Notes: a model not told the origin generated them from the letters alone. A stretch of DNA of 64,000 nucleotides from CAXBOO01 sp963977425 (GCA_963977425.1 CAXBOO010000002.1:124001-188000), one strand, 5' to 3'; positions 52,465 to 62,694 are shown, counted from the stretch's first letter. Program-made: numbers and translations.

Positions 52465-55400
52465 ATGCAGTCCCTTATTACAACCTTAAAACCCTTATTT
52501 ATTGTCTTGCTTATCAGTCTGATAGCAAATAATTTAACCGCTCAAATTCAATTCCAAAACCCATCTTTCGAAGCCGGCGGAAGTCCTCCCACTGGCTGGC
52601 CGTTTTGCAATGGTAGTACTGACGTAGAACCTGGAGTTTTCACAAATACTGCCCCTTCTAACGGAACCAGATATCTAGGATTTTGGGACGGCGGCGCCTC
52701 AACCTACACAGGGATAACACCTGCTTTAGGCGAAGGCACCATGCAGAAGTTGGTTCAATTTGGACAAGACTGCCCTTTGGTTGTTGGTAAAACATACACT
52801 TTTCAAGTTGATGTAATTGCCGACCCAAACATAAAACCATTGCTAGGAAGTGTTTACGACCCCGGGGCCATTGCATTTATAGCTGGATTTGCACAATGCA
52901 CTCCTTCTAAATTATTCTGGAGAAGCGACGCTGCATACGTTGTTCCTGCAGTTGGCAGAACCTGGAACAGATATACCATTACTTTCACAGCAGACAAAGC
53001 CTATTCTTGGGTTGGGTTTTACGCTATAAACAGAGGCGGCGGAGAACAAATATCAATCGACAACTTATCTACCATTACGAAAATTGACGGTACTGTAAGC
53101 TCGGTTAACGCAACATGTGCCGCTGGCGGCAGCATTAAATTCAATCCCGCAGCTGGTGCAACAGGTCCTTTCACTTTTAAATGGACACAAGGCGCTACTA
53201 CTCTTCCTGAAACAGGAGACGAATTAACCAATTTAACCCCTGGCACATATACTTTAGAAGTAATTGACAATTCTGAAAGCTGCCCAGTACCTTCGTATTT
53301 TACAACAGTAATTACAGGAACTCTACCCATTACAGGTAACATCACATTAGACAAAAACACCTTGTGTGAAGGTGAAACAGCACAACTCGGCTTCAACAAT
53401 ACCGGCGCTGCAAGACCTTTGAATTACAAATGGACACCAGCAACCGGTTTAGGTACCCCTAATGCCGCCTCAACCTCTGCAGCTCCAACACAAAATACAA
53501 CCTACACATTAACTGTTACCGACCCTAGCGACCCTAGTTGCGAATTGGTATTAGACACAACCATCAATTACATTGAAATAAACGCCGGTTTACCCAACAC
53601 GGTTGATGCTTGTAATGATGACGGAACTCTAAACTTAGAAAATGAACTTGGAGGCACACCTGATGCTGGAGGAACTTGGACCAAACCAGACGGTTCTACC
53701 TTTAATGGTACTGTGGATTTTGCCTCAGATGTTTCTGGCGACTACACCTACACAGTTTCTCATGCCACTTGCCCTTCAGAAAGTGCAATTATAGATGTTA
53801 CCATTACCAATCTAAAAGATGCAGGCGAAGATGGAGGAACAATTGTTTGCAACACCAATCAGTCTATCAATGTATTTGATTTATTAGGAGGAACTCCTGA
53901 CACTGGTGGTGATTGGACCCCTGACCCGTTCAATGGTTTTAATGCTAGCACAGAAATTTTCAATCCAAACAATTACAAAGGCGGTAAATACGTGTTTGAA
54001 TACACTTTCGCTGCTGACGGCGCATGCCCAGAAGTTTCTGCAGAAGTAGAAGTGGAAGTAGAAGAAGTACCCACTATAGATGTTGAAACAATTGAGCCTG
54101 TTTGCGAAGGCAATCAAGCTGAAATAATCTACACTACTTCTGCTGGAAAAGCACCTTTCACCATTCTAATCAAAGAAGATGGTAGCGATTTAACTTTCAA
54201 TAGCCAAGCAAAGGACGGCAGCATATTCCTCACACCTAAAAAAGGCTCCAACTACGTTCTTACAACAGTTGTTTCTTCATCAACCAATGCTTGTCGATTA
54301 GACACCAACATAACACTCAATTTCTCATTTTTCACTGCTCCTGAAGTCTCTCTAGATTCTGCTTTTTGCGACGCAACCAATGTAACTTATCAAGTAGCGA
54401 TGTCACTTGCAAATGGAGATCCTGTTTCTTACGAATTGAATGGCGACATCAATGTTAACAACAAAAACAAATATGTTTCAGACCCTATAAATTCTGGAAG
54501 TACTTATAGCTTCACCATCAAAGACGATAACGGATGTTTACCCGAAAGTACCATTTCGGGCGTTTTTAGCTGTGGTTGTGCAACCATCGTTGGTACTATA
54601 GCTTATACTGGCGACACCATTACTGTTTGCGAAACATCAAGCGCTACTATTGCTCACAATGGCGATGAATTCTTAGACCCTAATGATGCTTTGAGCTATG
54701 TTTTGCATGATAGCAAAGGATCTTCACTAGGCAATGTTTACGGACACAATGCCAATGGCGAATTTTTCTACGACGCTTCTGTTTTGAATTTTGATGAAGT
54801 GTATTACATATCTGCAGTAGCAGGTGATGCCAATGGTACCTTAGCCGACCTTACCAATCCGAATGGATGTATGGTAGTAAGCCCTGGACAACCTATTATT
54901 TTCAGAAAAAACCCAGACATTACGTTTACCGATATCAACACAAATGTTTGCCCGAGCGAAAATTCAATTTGGGAAATAACAACTACATCAGGTCGACTTC
55001 CTATTCAACTAACCGATGATGCTGGAACTAATTATGACATCACTACATCACCAGAAACTATTTCGCAAACCATCTATCAAGATACCAGCATCAATTTAAC
55101 TACTGTGGTAGATGCCTATGGATGCTCAACTACTTTCGCTCCGCAAAACGTTTTAACCGGTCACGTATTAGACTCCATATTCATCACCAACTACACATTC
55201 ACTTGCAACGCCACCAACACTGGTTACGTAGCAGAATTTGACATCGTAGGTGGCGACGCGGCTTCGTACAACATCATCAATTCAAATATTACAGGCACAC
55301 TCGATGGTTCTGGTCATTATGTTTCTGATGAATTAACCAATGGTTTTGTCATCAATCTTTCTGCCGAAGATGGTAATGCTTGTAACACACCAACATTAGT

Positions 55401-57723
55401 AGAAACAGGACTTTGCCCATGCTCAACTGTATCAGGTGAAATGGACTACCCGTCAAACAATACGCCTTTAGAATTCTGTATTGAGAACGTGGCTACAGTA
55501 AACTTCAGAGATAACAACAACGACGGAACAATTGATGGCTACCAACCAGACGGAAACGACATTCAATCGTACATTTTATTGCAAAATCTTGCTGATACGG
55601 CAGTCGTTCCCTACCCTAATTTCATTGCACTAAATTCTTCTCCATCGTTTGCATTCGATGCAAGCAAAATGAGCACCAACACCATTTACTACATTGTTCC
55701 TGTAGCTGGTGATGATGATGGAAGTGGTTTGGTAGATTTTAACAACGGCTGTAGAGATTATGCTGACGGTACACCAATCATTTTCAATAAACCTGCAGAA
55801 ATATCCATTTCAGTACCTGCAGAAGTTTGTTTAGGCGACAACATTACGGTTACAGCAATCGTTACTTCAACTTCACAATTAACTTTTACTTTAACAGCAA
55901 GCAATGGCTACAACCAAGCACACACTCTTGCTCCTGGAAGTCACCAAATAGACATTCCAAATTCAACAAACGGCACCATAACTGTTGACATAAACACATC
56001 AGATCCTTTCGAAGATTCAACAACGCCAACAGCTTGCAATGCCATTCTATTAAGTGCTCCACAGAACATCAATGTTATCGATCTACCTACAGCAGCATTC
56101 ACGGCAAATCTTAACAACACCATTTGTTTGGGTGAAAGCATCAGTGCTGATGTACTCCTATCCGGTAACGGAACTTTTGATGTAGTAAACAACACAGGTG
56201 CTAACTTCAGTTTTACAGGAAGTAATTCAACATTTGCCGATGCCTATACTTTTGCTCCAACCGATAGTACATCGTACACTTTAACATCGGTACAAACTAC
56301 TTCTTCTGCCGGCATGGTTTGCGTAGGAACAATTGACCCTACTCCTTTTGTAGTCAATGTAAATGCTATTGATGCCCATGACCTAGCTTTTGGTAACGGA
56401 CCTATTTGTGCAGACAACAGTTCGATATTATCACTCAATGTTTATGGCGACAATCCTGAATTTGAAATCCATTTCACCAGCTCAAGTAATGGTTATGGAA
56501 CTACCAACAGCTCTGGCAGTACTTTCTCAACTACATTCAACAACATGCAACTATCTGAAACCTTTGTTTTGGATTCGATTTTCGATAACACCATTTCTGA
56601 CGCAACAAATAAAGCTTGCGCCTACTATCCGAACGAGTCTGTGACTCAAGTAGTCAATGCACTTCCTACGGGTGTAATTAGTTTAAGTGGAGATGATGTA
56701 TTGTGCGTAGGAGAAAGTTCTAGCTACGAATTAACTCTTACAGGAACTCCCGATTTCACTGTCAATGTAATAGATGGTAATGGCAATAATGCTGTTATAA
56801 ACACATCGTCATTCATCTATACAGAAAGTGTAACACCAAGCCAAAATAGCAGCTTTACCATTACTTCAATTACCGATGGAAATGGATGCGTTGCCAAAAA
56901 CATTTCAGGCTCGGCAGATATAGAAATTAAAAGTCTTCCTGTAATCGATATCATCCCTTCACAAAGAGATACCTGCGTAGCATTGCATGTAGATTTCCAA
57001 AACAACACACCTCAGGAATTTTTAGGAACATGTCTTTGGGATTTCGGTGACGGTACAATAAGTTCAGATTGCGGCAACCAATTTCACACTTATAACTATA
57101 GCGGAACCTATAATGTAACGGTATCGGTAACGAGCAACGAGAATTGCAACGCAACTACCGATCTAGGATATTTCTATGCACGAGAAAACCCTATCGCACT
57201 ATTCGATGTTACACCAATCAATCCAAACGCTTTCTTTTCGGAAGTACAATTGAGCTTACGTACAGACATACCATCGAATGCAACTTGGACTATAGCCGAT
57301 ACTATTATAACAACTGGAAAAAATGTATTGCAAAGCACAAAAAACTTGCCAATACAAACCGAAATTCCAGTCAAATTATTTGTTGAGACCATTCATGGTT
57401 GCACTGACAGTTCAGAAAGTGTTTTCATAATAGAAGATGTAACAACTGTATACGTTCCGTCTGCATTTACACCAAACAATGACGGCATCAACGATATGTT
57501 CGGTCCAGTACTAACAGGTATCATTTTAGACGATTTTCACTTCACTGTTTTCAACCGTTGGGGACAAATGGTTTTTGAGACTGACAATCCTAAAGAATTT
57601 TGGGACGGAACATACAGAAACGAAGAAGCTAAACCTGACACATATACATGGCAACTTACTTACCGTTCTAACAATAAAATAAGAAAAGGGAGAGAATCGG
57701 GCACTATCACCTTGGTTCGATAA
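52465..57723 (+). CDS. 1752-residue adhesin with T9SS type-B sorting domain, paralogue of the divergent giant
   Basis: The signal peptide (LFIVLLISLIANNLTAQ) starts at ATG 52465. An N-terminal carbohydrate-binding-like jelly roll (about 27-205: FQNPSFEAGG, TYTFQVDVIADP, WVGFYAINRGGGEQISIDNL) is followed by an Ig/SprB-like domain. Two GGTW repeats (53580-54075), two copies of the YYISAV module (54335-54915 and 55165-55800), several repeats with the pattern C-x-GE, and a PKD domain (CLWDFGDGTISSDC) come next. The type-B C-terminal domain (SAFTPNNDGINDMF, then FNRWGQMVFE) ends the protein. It shares its domain types with the giant on the other strand. No PorP/SprF gene is adjacent. A surface adhesin or matrix protein is likely; ligand unknown. 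Confidence 0.92.
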   Translation: MQSLITTLKPLFIVLLISLIANNLTAQIQFQNPSFEAGGSPPTGWPFCNGSTDVEPGVFTNTAPSNGTRYLGFWDGGASTYTGITPALGEGTMQKLVQFGQDCPLVVGKTYTFQVDVIADPNIKPLLGSVYDPGAIAFIAGFAQCTPSKLFWRSDAAYVVPAVGRTWNRYTITFTADKAYSWVGFYAINRGGGEQISIDNLSTITKIDGTVSSVNATCAAGGSIKFNPAAGATGPFTFKWTQGATTLPETGDELTNLTPGTYTLEVIDNSESCPVPSYFTTVITGTLPITGNITLDKNTLCEGETAQLGFNNTGAARPLNYKWTPATGLGTPNAASTSAAPTQNTTYTLTVTDPSDPSCELVLDTTINYIEINAGLPNTVDACNDDGTLNLENELGGTPDAGGTWTKPDGSTFNGTVDFASDVSGDYTYTVSHATCPSESAIIDVTITNLKDAGEDGGTIVCNTNQSINVFDLLGGTPDTGGDWTPDPFNGFNASTEIFNPNNYKGGKYVFEYTFAADGACPEVSAEVEVEVEEVPTIDVETIEPVCEGNQAEIIYTTSAGKAPFTILIKEDGSDLTFNSQAKDGSIFLTPKKGSNYVLTTVVSSSTNACRLDTNITLNFSFFTAPEVSLDSAFCDATNVTYQVAMSLANGDPVSYELNGDINVNNKNKYVSDPINSGSTYSFTIKDDNGCLPESTISGVFSCGCATIVGTIAYTGDTITVCETSSATIAHNGDEFLDPNDALSYVLHDSKGSSLGNVYGHNANGEFFYDASVLNFDEVYYISAVAGDANGTLADLTNPNGCMVVSPGQPIIFRKNPDITFTDINTNVCPSENSIWEITTTSGRLPIQLTDDAGTNYDITTSPETISQTIYQDTSINLTTVVDAYGCSTTFAPQNVLTGHVLDSIFITNYTFTCNATNTGYVAEFDIVGGDAASYNIINSNITGTLDGSGHYVSDELTNGFVINLSAEDGNACNTPTLVETGLCPCSTVSGEMDYPSNNTPLEFCIENVATVNFRDNNNDGTIDGYQPDGNDIQSYILLQNLADTAVVPYPNFIALNSSPSFAFDASKMSTNTIYYIVPVAGDDDGSGLVDFNNGCRDYADGTPIIFNKPAEISISVPAEVCLGDNITVTAIVTSTSQLTFTLTASNGYNQAHTLAPGSHQIDIPNSTNGTITVDINTSDPFEDSTTPTACNAILLSAPQNINVIDLPTAAFTANLNNTICLGESISADVLLSGNGTFDVVNNTGANFSFTGSNSTFADAYTFAPTDSTSYTLTSVQTTSSAGMVCVGTIDPTPFVVNVNAIDAHDLAFGNGPICADNSSILSLNVYGDNPEFEIHFTSSSNGYGTTNSSGSTFSTTFNNMQLSETFVLDSIFDNTISDATNKACAYYPNESVTQVVNALPTGVISLSGDDVLCVGESSSYELTLTGTPDFTVNVIDGNGNNAVINTSSFIYTESVTPSQNSSFTITSITDGNGCVAKNISGSADIEIKSLPVIDIIPSQRDTCVALHVDFQNNTPQEFLGTCLWDFGDGTISSDCGNQFHTYNYSGTYNVTVSVTSNENCNATTDLGYFYARENPIALFDVTPINPNAFFSEVQLSLRTDIPSNATWTIADTIITTGKNVLQSTKNLPIQTEIPVKLFVETIHGCTDSSESVFIIEDVTTVYVPSAFTPNNDGINDMFGPVLTGIILDDFHFTVFNRWGQMVFETDNPKEFWDGTYRNEEAKPDTYTWQLTYRSNNKIRKGRESGTITLVR
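53580..54075 (+). repeat. Two ~85-residue GGTW repeats
   Basis: Two units of the repeat type that occurs seven times in the divergent giant: one with LGGTPDAGGTWTKPDG and one with LGGTPDTGGDWTPDPF, each ending in a Cys-containing strand and a V-x-V edge. Confidence 0.7.
54335..54915 (+). repeat. YYISAV two-part module, copy 1
   Basis: First part with MSLANGDPVSYEL and SDPINSGSTYSFTIKD closing in CGC; second part with FFYDASVLNFDEVYYISAVAG and GQPIIF. It aligns by eye with the copy in the giant adhesin. Confidence 0.7.
55165..55800 (+). repeat. YYISAV two-part module, copy 2
   Basis: First part with FDIVGGDAASYNI and SDELTNGFVINLSAED closing in CPC; second part with FAFDASKMSTNTIYYIVPVAG and GTPIIF. 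Isoleucine-valine-proline replaces isoleucine-serine-alanine in the core motif. Confidence 0.7.
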
Positions 57724-57793
57724 GAAAAAAAAATAGGGTTAAACAAGCCACTATTGGCCAAAATGTGCGTTTATTTAAAGGTTAAGTAATTAT

Positions 57794-57801
57794 TACATTT
57801 G
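57794..57801 (+). promoter_or_regulatory. -7 element of the SprB-repeat adhesin gene
   Basis: TACATTTG is an exact TAnnTTTG, 26 bases before the ATG at 57828. No TTG is seen at the usual -33 distance. Its presence suggests independent transcription from the upstream adhesin gene. Confidence 0.45.
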
Positions 57802-57827
57802 CTTTACCCTTACATGCGTCTAACCTT

Positions 57828-60800
57828 ATGACTATTTCATATACACATATTGAATCTTCTTTAAAATCTATTATTAAAAGGCCATTTACCATTGTGACTG
57901 GCCTTATGTTTGTGAGCATAGGTCTTTTTGGACAAACACCTTATCCAGGTTGTCCAAACGTTAGCCAAACTCCCGACGACCCTACGTTGGCTTTAAGCAA
58001 CGACACACTATACTTACATTGCAATCAAACGTGTGCTGATCTTGAAGCCACTTTCCTATCTACAGGTCTAACAGACACTTACAAAGTAGAGTCTATTCCA
58101 TACGCACCACCTTTCCCTTCAACAGGTGGAACACCTTTATTGATTGGACTTGATGACCGATTTGGCGACATCTTGGATATACCTTTTGATTTTTGTTTTT
58201 ATGGAACCTCATACAATCAATTGGTTGTAGGCGCAAATGGTATGATAACATTCGATTTATCAAAAGATGCGGCATCGAATTGTTATGTAATCGACAACCC
58301 TATTCCCAATGCTACAAATGCTAACAATTGTGTAGGATTAACTGCTGCTGGGAATGGCAATATGCTATGGAACTCTATATATGGACCTTTTTTGGATTTA
58401 GATCCATCTGTAAACAATCCTAAGCCTAATATCAATTATACCATTCTAGGCTCTGCTCCTTGCCGAACATTTGTATTGAACTTCACTGATGTAGCACAAT
58501 TTAGTTGCAATAATTTAAGATCTACACAACAGATAGTTTTGTATGAAACAACCAGTGTAATTGAGATCTACATCAACAAAAGGGAAGTATGCACTGGATG
58601 GAATGACGGTAAAGCAGTTATTGGAATTCAAAACGCCAATGGTACTAAAGCAACGACACCTCCAGGTAGAAATACTGGAGCATGGACTGCTAACAATGAA
58701 GGCTGGAGATTCACTCCTGATGGAGCGCCAAATTATACGTTAAAATGGTACGATGAACACGACAATGTAATTAGTACCAATGCGAATGTTCAAGTTTGTG
58801 TTCCCGACCCAACGGTTTCTTCAAAGTACAAAGTAGAGGTAGAATACACCATTTGTGATGGCTCAAAAATATTGGTAGAAGATTACATCAATTTAGTCGC
58901 TCGAGAAGAATTAACGGCTGATTTCGAAACCAAGAGTTCTAGATGTTTCGAAGAATGCGACGGAAGCGCCAAAATAAACGTGTTGACGGGTGACGGACCA
59001 TTTACTTACACTTGGCCCAATGGCGTAGTAAACAACACCAATTTTGTAGACACCTTGTGCAAAGGCAATTACAACATAAAAGTACAAGACATATACGGTT
59101 GCGAAGAAACTTTCAACTTTAGCGTTGACGAGCCTTCCGAATTAAAATCCACTTCGGATATGACCGTTGTATCTTGTAATGGTTTAAAAGACGGAACCGG
59201 TGAAGTAGATATCACTGGTGGTACACCTCCCTACTCTGTAAATTGGTCCAATACCGACGTTGGCACTTTAATGATAGATGGTGCTGGGATGTATTATGCA
59301 ACCATTACCGACGATAGTCTTTGTGTGCATGTCGATTCAGTTCTAATTACCGAACCTGAAGTTTTATTGTTCGATACCAACATTACACCACTAACCTGTC
59401 CAGCAGAACAAGACGGTGTAATTGAATTTTTACCAACCGGTGGAAATCCTCCATATCAATACAGTATAGATGATGGCACGACCTATTCAGGCTCCCCAAT
59501 TTTCAACAACCTAGCATCCAATACTTATCAGTTAAGAGTAAAAGACGACAAAGACTGTGAATATGCTTTTGATGTTTTTGTTCCACAGGGCATCATTTCT
59601 TTACAAGGCCCTAACGACACTACTATCTGTGAAGGCAGCGATGTTTCTTTCACGGCTACAGGTGAATACTCCACACTTTCGTGGGATGGCGGTATAGAAA
59701 ACGGTGTAAATTTTACGCCTGATTTTGTTGGTACAAGAACATATACCGTTACCGTTCAAAACGAAGGTGGATGCGAATTAGAAGACAAAGTAAACCTTAC
59801 AGTAGAACCTGTTTACGACCCAACCATTACTTCTGCTGGGCCTTTCTGTACTATTGCCGCTGATTTCCAATTAGAAGCTGAAGATCCAAACGGAACTTGG
59901 AGCGGAACAGGAGTTGATGCAAATGGATTATTTTCTCCCGGAGCCGCAGGGCAAGGAACCCATACTATAACTTACAGTTTTGGAGGCTTCTGTCCTCGAA
60001 CACACAGCATCAACATTGGTGTAAACAATAGTTTTGATGCTGCCATCGATCCCGTTGGCGATGTTTGTGAACTTGATGCTCCATTTAAATTGACCGGTGT
60101 TACACCTGGAGGACTTTGGTATGGACCAGGAATTGTGGATGTTACCGATAGTCTAAAATCGGATTTTGACCCCGCTATGGCTGGACCTGGAACGCACAAA
60201 ATATACCATTTCATTGATGGTGATTGTGGAGAGCTAGACAGTACTGAAATTACTGTAATTCAAGCCGAACGAGCACAAATTGATGCCATCCCTGAATTTT
60301 GCCCTACTGGCAATATCGCTACACTTACAGCTACTCCAGCAGGGGGTACATGGAGTGGGACAGGCATAGATGCAGCTGGAAACTTCGACCCAAATATTTC
60401 CGGTTCAGGTACTTTTCCTGTTACCTATACTCCCGCATCGGCTTGCCGTGTTACAGACACCAAAAATGTTACGGTTGTAAGTCAAATTACGGCTACCGGC
60501 GATACGGATCATCTTGATTGTTATGGCGATAGCGATGGTTATTTAAAAGTTACTGCAAATGGCGGGAAATTGCCATACACATACACCTGGACAGGCGGTT
60601 CAGCATCCATTACTGATGAAGCTACCAATCTTATTGTAGGCGCTTACACAACAACCATAACAGACGATTTAGGTTGTTCGGTTACAGTAAATAGCACTGT
60701 TACCGAACCTACTCAACTGGTAATCAATTCACCTGCAGTGGTAGTTGATGCTTCTTGTGGTGGGTATTCAGATGGATCTGTAGTTTTCGATCCTAAAGGA

Positions 60801-62690
60801 GGAACTCAAATGAGTTACTATGGACATAGTTTGTTTCCTAATGCAGGTACATTCAATGGATCTGATGGGTTTGACAATCTTCCTGCGGGTAATTATACAG
60901 TAACCATTACAGATTCAAAAGGTTGCCCTGTTACAGAATCGTTTATAGTAGATCAACCAACGCCAATATATTTAACAGCTTCGCATGTGGATGAGTATTG
61001 CGGATTAAGCGATGGATCAATCACCGTTTCTAGTGTTAGCGGCGGAGTTTCAGCAAGTGGAAACTACACTTATTCATGGGCACACGGACCAACGACTAAA
61101 GATTTAAGCAACTTGGCAAATGGCAGCTACACGTTGACCATTACCGATGACAATAGCTGTACAAAAGACACAACCATTACGCTACTCAATGGAGGTGGAC
61201 CAACTTTAAATTTAGATCACATACCTACAACTTGCTTTGGAGGTTCTGACGGAAAAGCATTTGTATCAAGCATTACAGGTGGTTCTGGAACATCGTATAC
61301 TTACAATTGGAACACAGGAAGCGTTACTGATACAGCTTTCAATGCATCTATCGGAACATATACTGTAACCGTTACAGATAATAACAACTGTTCAGTTACA
61401 GGTAACGTAACAGTAACCCAACCAACAGAGGTAACCATTGCTCCTGTTCGCGACTCTATAATGTGCGACGGACAAACTTTTATAACAACTTTAAGCGCAG
61501 CTAACGGGAACGGGTTCCCTTATACATTTACTGCAGATGCGGGGACTATTTCAGGCGATGATTTTAGCATCGGCACTCCTGGTACGTATACTGTTTTCGC
61601 TACCGATTACAAAGGATGTATTTCACAAAACACCAGTTTTGATGTTAGTTATCTTGCTCCTTTAAGTGTTAGTGTAAATCCTATCAATCCAGCTTGTCCT
61701 GGCGACGTTGTTACTTTAACAGCTGTAGGAAGTGGTGGAAATGGCAACTATACATTCGATTGGAACTCTGGTGCGTTTAGTGGCCAATCAATCTCATATA
61801 CAACTAGAACCGATGGGGCTGCAGAAACAATTACCGTAACTATGGATGACGGCTGTAGTACTCCTACTTCAACTACATACACTATTACTTTCAATAACAT
61901 ACCATTGTTACAACCAACGTTTAATCCGAATGAAGGATGCGAACCATTGACAGTTTCTTTTGGACTTAACCAAGACAACTACAGTTCTATTCTTTGGTAT
62001 TTAGGAGATGGCAACACTATGAGCAACACTTATGGCTTCGACCACACCTACACCATACCTGGCAATTATACGGTGAGCATAGACGCTGTAACTGCTGAAG
62101 GCTGTAACTTAAGCGATACATGGGTTGATACTATCAAAGTAAATCCTTTGCCTTATGGAGAAATTAGCCAAAATCCATCGCGTATTACTGTAATCAACAA
62201 CATTGGAAACTACAATGTGCAAGGCAATGGAACCATAGCTAATATAGAATGGACAGTTTCATTTGGTGATTCCGTAATATTTAGAGACACTATTTTGCGT
62301 TTAGAAGTTGAGTACCCTGAGCTTCCTGGTATTTATACCATCGACGCCCACCTTATTACAGACAAAGGGTGTACTGCTGATATTTCTTATATGACAGAAG
62401 TATTTACTGAACAGAAAATATATGTCCCTACAGCCTTCACGCCTAACGGTGATGGAGTAAACGAGTTTTTCCAAATAAGCACCTTCAATGTTCCAATAAG
62501 CGAATTTGAAATTCAGATTTTTGACCGTTGGGGTGAAATGATTTTCGAATCGGATCAACTTGATTTTAAATGGGATGGTACATACCGAAACATTTTGTCA
62601 CATACTGGGCAATATGTATGGAAAATACGATACAACGATGGAATACCTAAAAAGGTTGAACTTACGGGTAGAGTGAATCTATTGAGATAA
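57828..62690 (+). CDS. SprB-repeat adhesin with T9SS type-B sorting domain
   Basis: A 1620-residue surface protein. A long signal region ends near VSIGLFGQ (residue 36). An N-terminal domain with FCFYGTSYNQLVVGANGMITF and FTDVAQFSCNN resembles the nidogen-like or choice-of-anchor domains of surface proteins. Then come three SprB-type repeats (58915-59590), an Ig-like domain, three repeats with GTWSGTG (59815-60475), four more SprB repeats (60480-61435; DGS, GGTPPYSVNWS, GxYTVTITD-x-x-xC), Ig-like domains, a PKD domain (ILWYLGDGNTMSNTYG) and the type-B C-terminal domain (TAFTPNGDGVNEFF, FDRWGEMIFE). SprB itself is the mobile gliding adhesin, so this is a candidate gliding or attachment adhesin, far shorter than SprB. 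Confidence 0.92.
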   Translation: MTISYTHIESSLKSIIKRPFTIVTGLMFVSIGLFGQTPYPGCPNVSQTPDDPTLALSNDTLYLHCNQTCADLEATFLSTGLTDTYKVESIPYAPPFPSTGGTPLLIGLDDRFGDILDIPFDFCFYGTSYNQLVVGANGMITFDLSKDAASNCYVIDNPIPNATNANNCVGLTAAGNGNMLWNSIYGPFLDLDPSVNNPKPNINYTILGSAPCRTFVLNFTDVAQFSCNNLRSTQQIVLYETTSVIEIYINKREVCTGWNDGKAVIGIQNANGTKATTPPGRNTGAWTANNEGWRFTPDGAPNYTLKWYDEHDNVISTNANVQVCVPDPTVSSKYKVEVEYTICDGSKILVEDYINLVAREELTADFETKSSRCFEECDGSAKINVLTGDGPFTYTWPNGVVNNTNFVDTLCKGNYNIKVQDIYGCEETFNFSVDEPSELKSTSDMTVVSCNGLKDGTGEVDITGGTPPYSVNWSNTDVGTLMIDGAGMYYATITDDSLCVHVDSVLITEPEVLLFDTNITPLTCPAEQDGVIEFLPTGGNPPYQYSIDDGTTYSGSPIFNNLASNTYQLRVKDDKDCEYAFDVFVPQGIISLQGPNDTTICEGSDVSFTATGEYSTLSWDGGIENGVNFTPDFVGTRTYTVTVQNEGGCELEDKVNLTVEPVYDPTITSAGPFCTIAADFQLEAEDPNGTWSGTGVDANGLFSPGAAGQGTHTITYSFGGFCPRTHSINIGVNNSFDAAIDPVGDVCELDAPFKLTGVTPGGLWYGPGIVDVTDSLKSDFDPAMAGPGTHKIYHFIDGDCGELDSTEITVIQAERAQIDAIPEFCPTGNIATLTATPAGGTWSGTGIDAAGNFDPNISGSGTFPVTYTPASACRVTDTKNVTVVSQITATGDTDHLDCYGDSDGYLKVTANGGKLPYTYTWTGGSASITDEATNLIVGAYTTTITDDLGCSVTVNSTVTEPTQLVINSPAVVVDASCGGYSDGSVVFDPKGGTQMSYYGHSLFPNAGTFNGSDGFDNLPAGNYTVTITDSKGCPVTESFIVDQPTPIYLTASHVDEYCGLSDGSITVSSVSGGVSASGNYTYSWAHGPTTKDLSNLANGSYTLTITDDNSCTKDTTITLLNGGGPTLNLDHIPTTCFGGSDGKAFVSSITGGSGTSYTYNWNTGSVTDTAFNASIGTYTVTVTDNNNCSVTGNVTVTQPTEVTIAPVRDSIMCDGQTFITTLSAANGNGFPYTFTADAGTISGDDFSIGTPGTYTVFATDYKGCISQNTSFDVSYLAPLSVSVNPINPACPGDVVTLTAVGSGGNGNYTFDWNSGAFSGQSISYTTRTDGAAETITVTMDDGCSTPTSTTYTITFNNIPLLQPTFNPNEGCEPLTVSFGLNQDNYSSILWYLGDGNTMSNTYGFDHTYTIPGNYTVSIDAVTAEGCNLSDTWVDTIKVNPLPYGEISQNPSRITVINNIGNYNVQGNGTIANIEWTVSFGDSVIFRDTILRLEVEYPELPGIYTIDAHLITDKGCTADISYMTEVFTEQKIYVPTAFTPNGDGVNEFFQISTFNVPISEFEIQIFDRWGEMIFESDQLDFKWDGTYRNILSHTGQYVWKIRYNDGIPKKVELTGRVNLLR
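58915..61435 (+). repeat. Seven SprB-type repeats in two blocks separated by GTWSGTG repeats
   Basis: Block one (58915-59590) has three and block two (60480-61435) four repeats of about 75-80 residues, with C-x(5)-DG, GG-x-x-PY-x-Y-x-W and Y-x-(V/L)-x-(I/V)-x-D-x-x-x-C. Between them lie three repeats with G(T/L)W(S/Y)G(T/P)G(V/I). Confidence 0.75.
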
Positions 62691-62694
62691 CATC

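Noticed and set aside
10733..62690. Repeats in the adhesin genes as a CRISPR or other DNA repeat array
   Set aside because: The periodicity is in the protein sequence (about 75-130 residues per unit) with divergent DNA; there are no short direct repeats with unique spacers.
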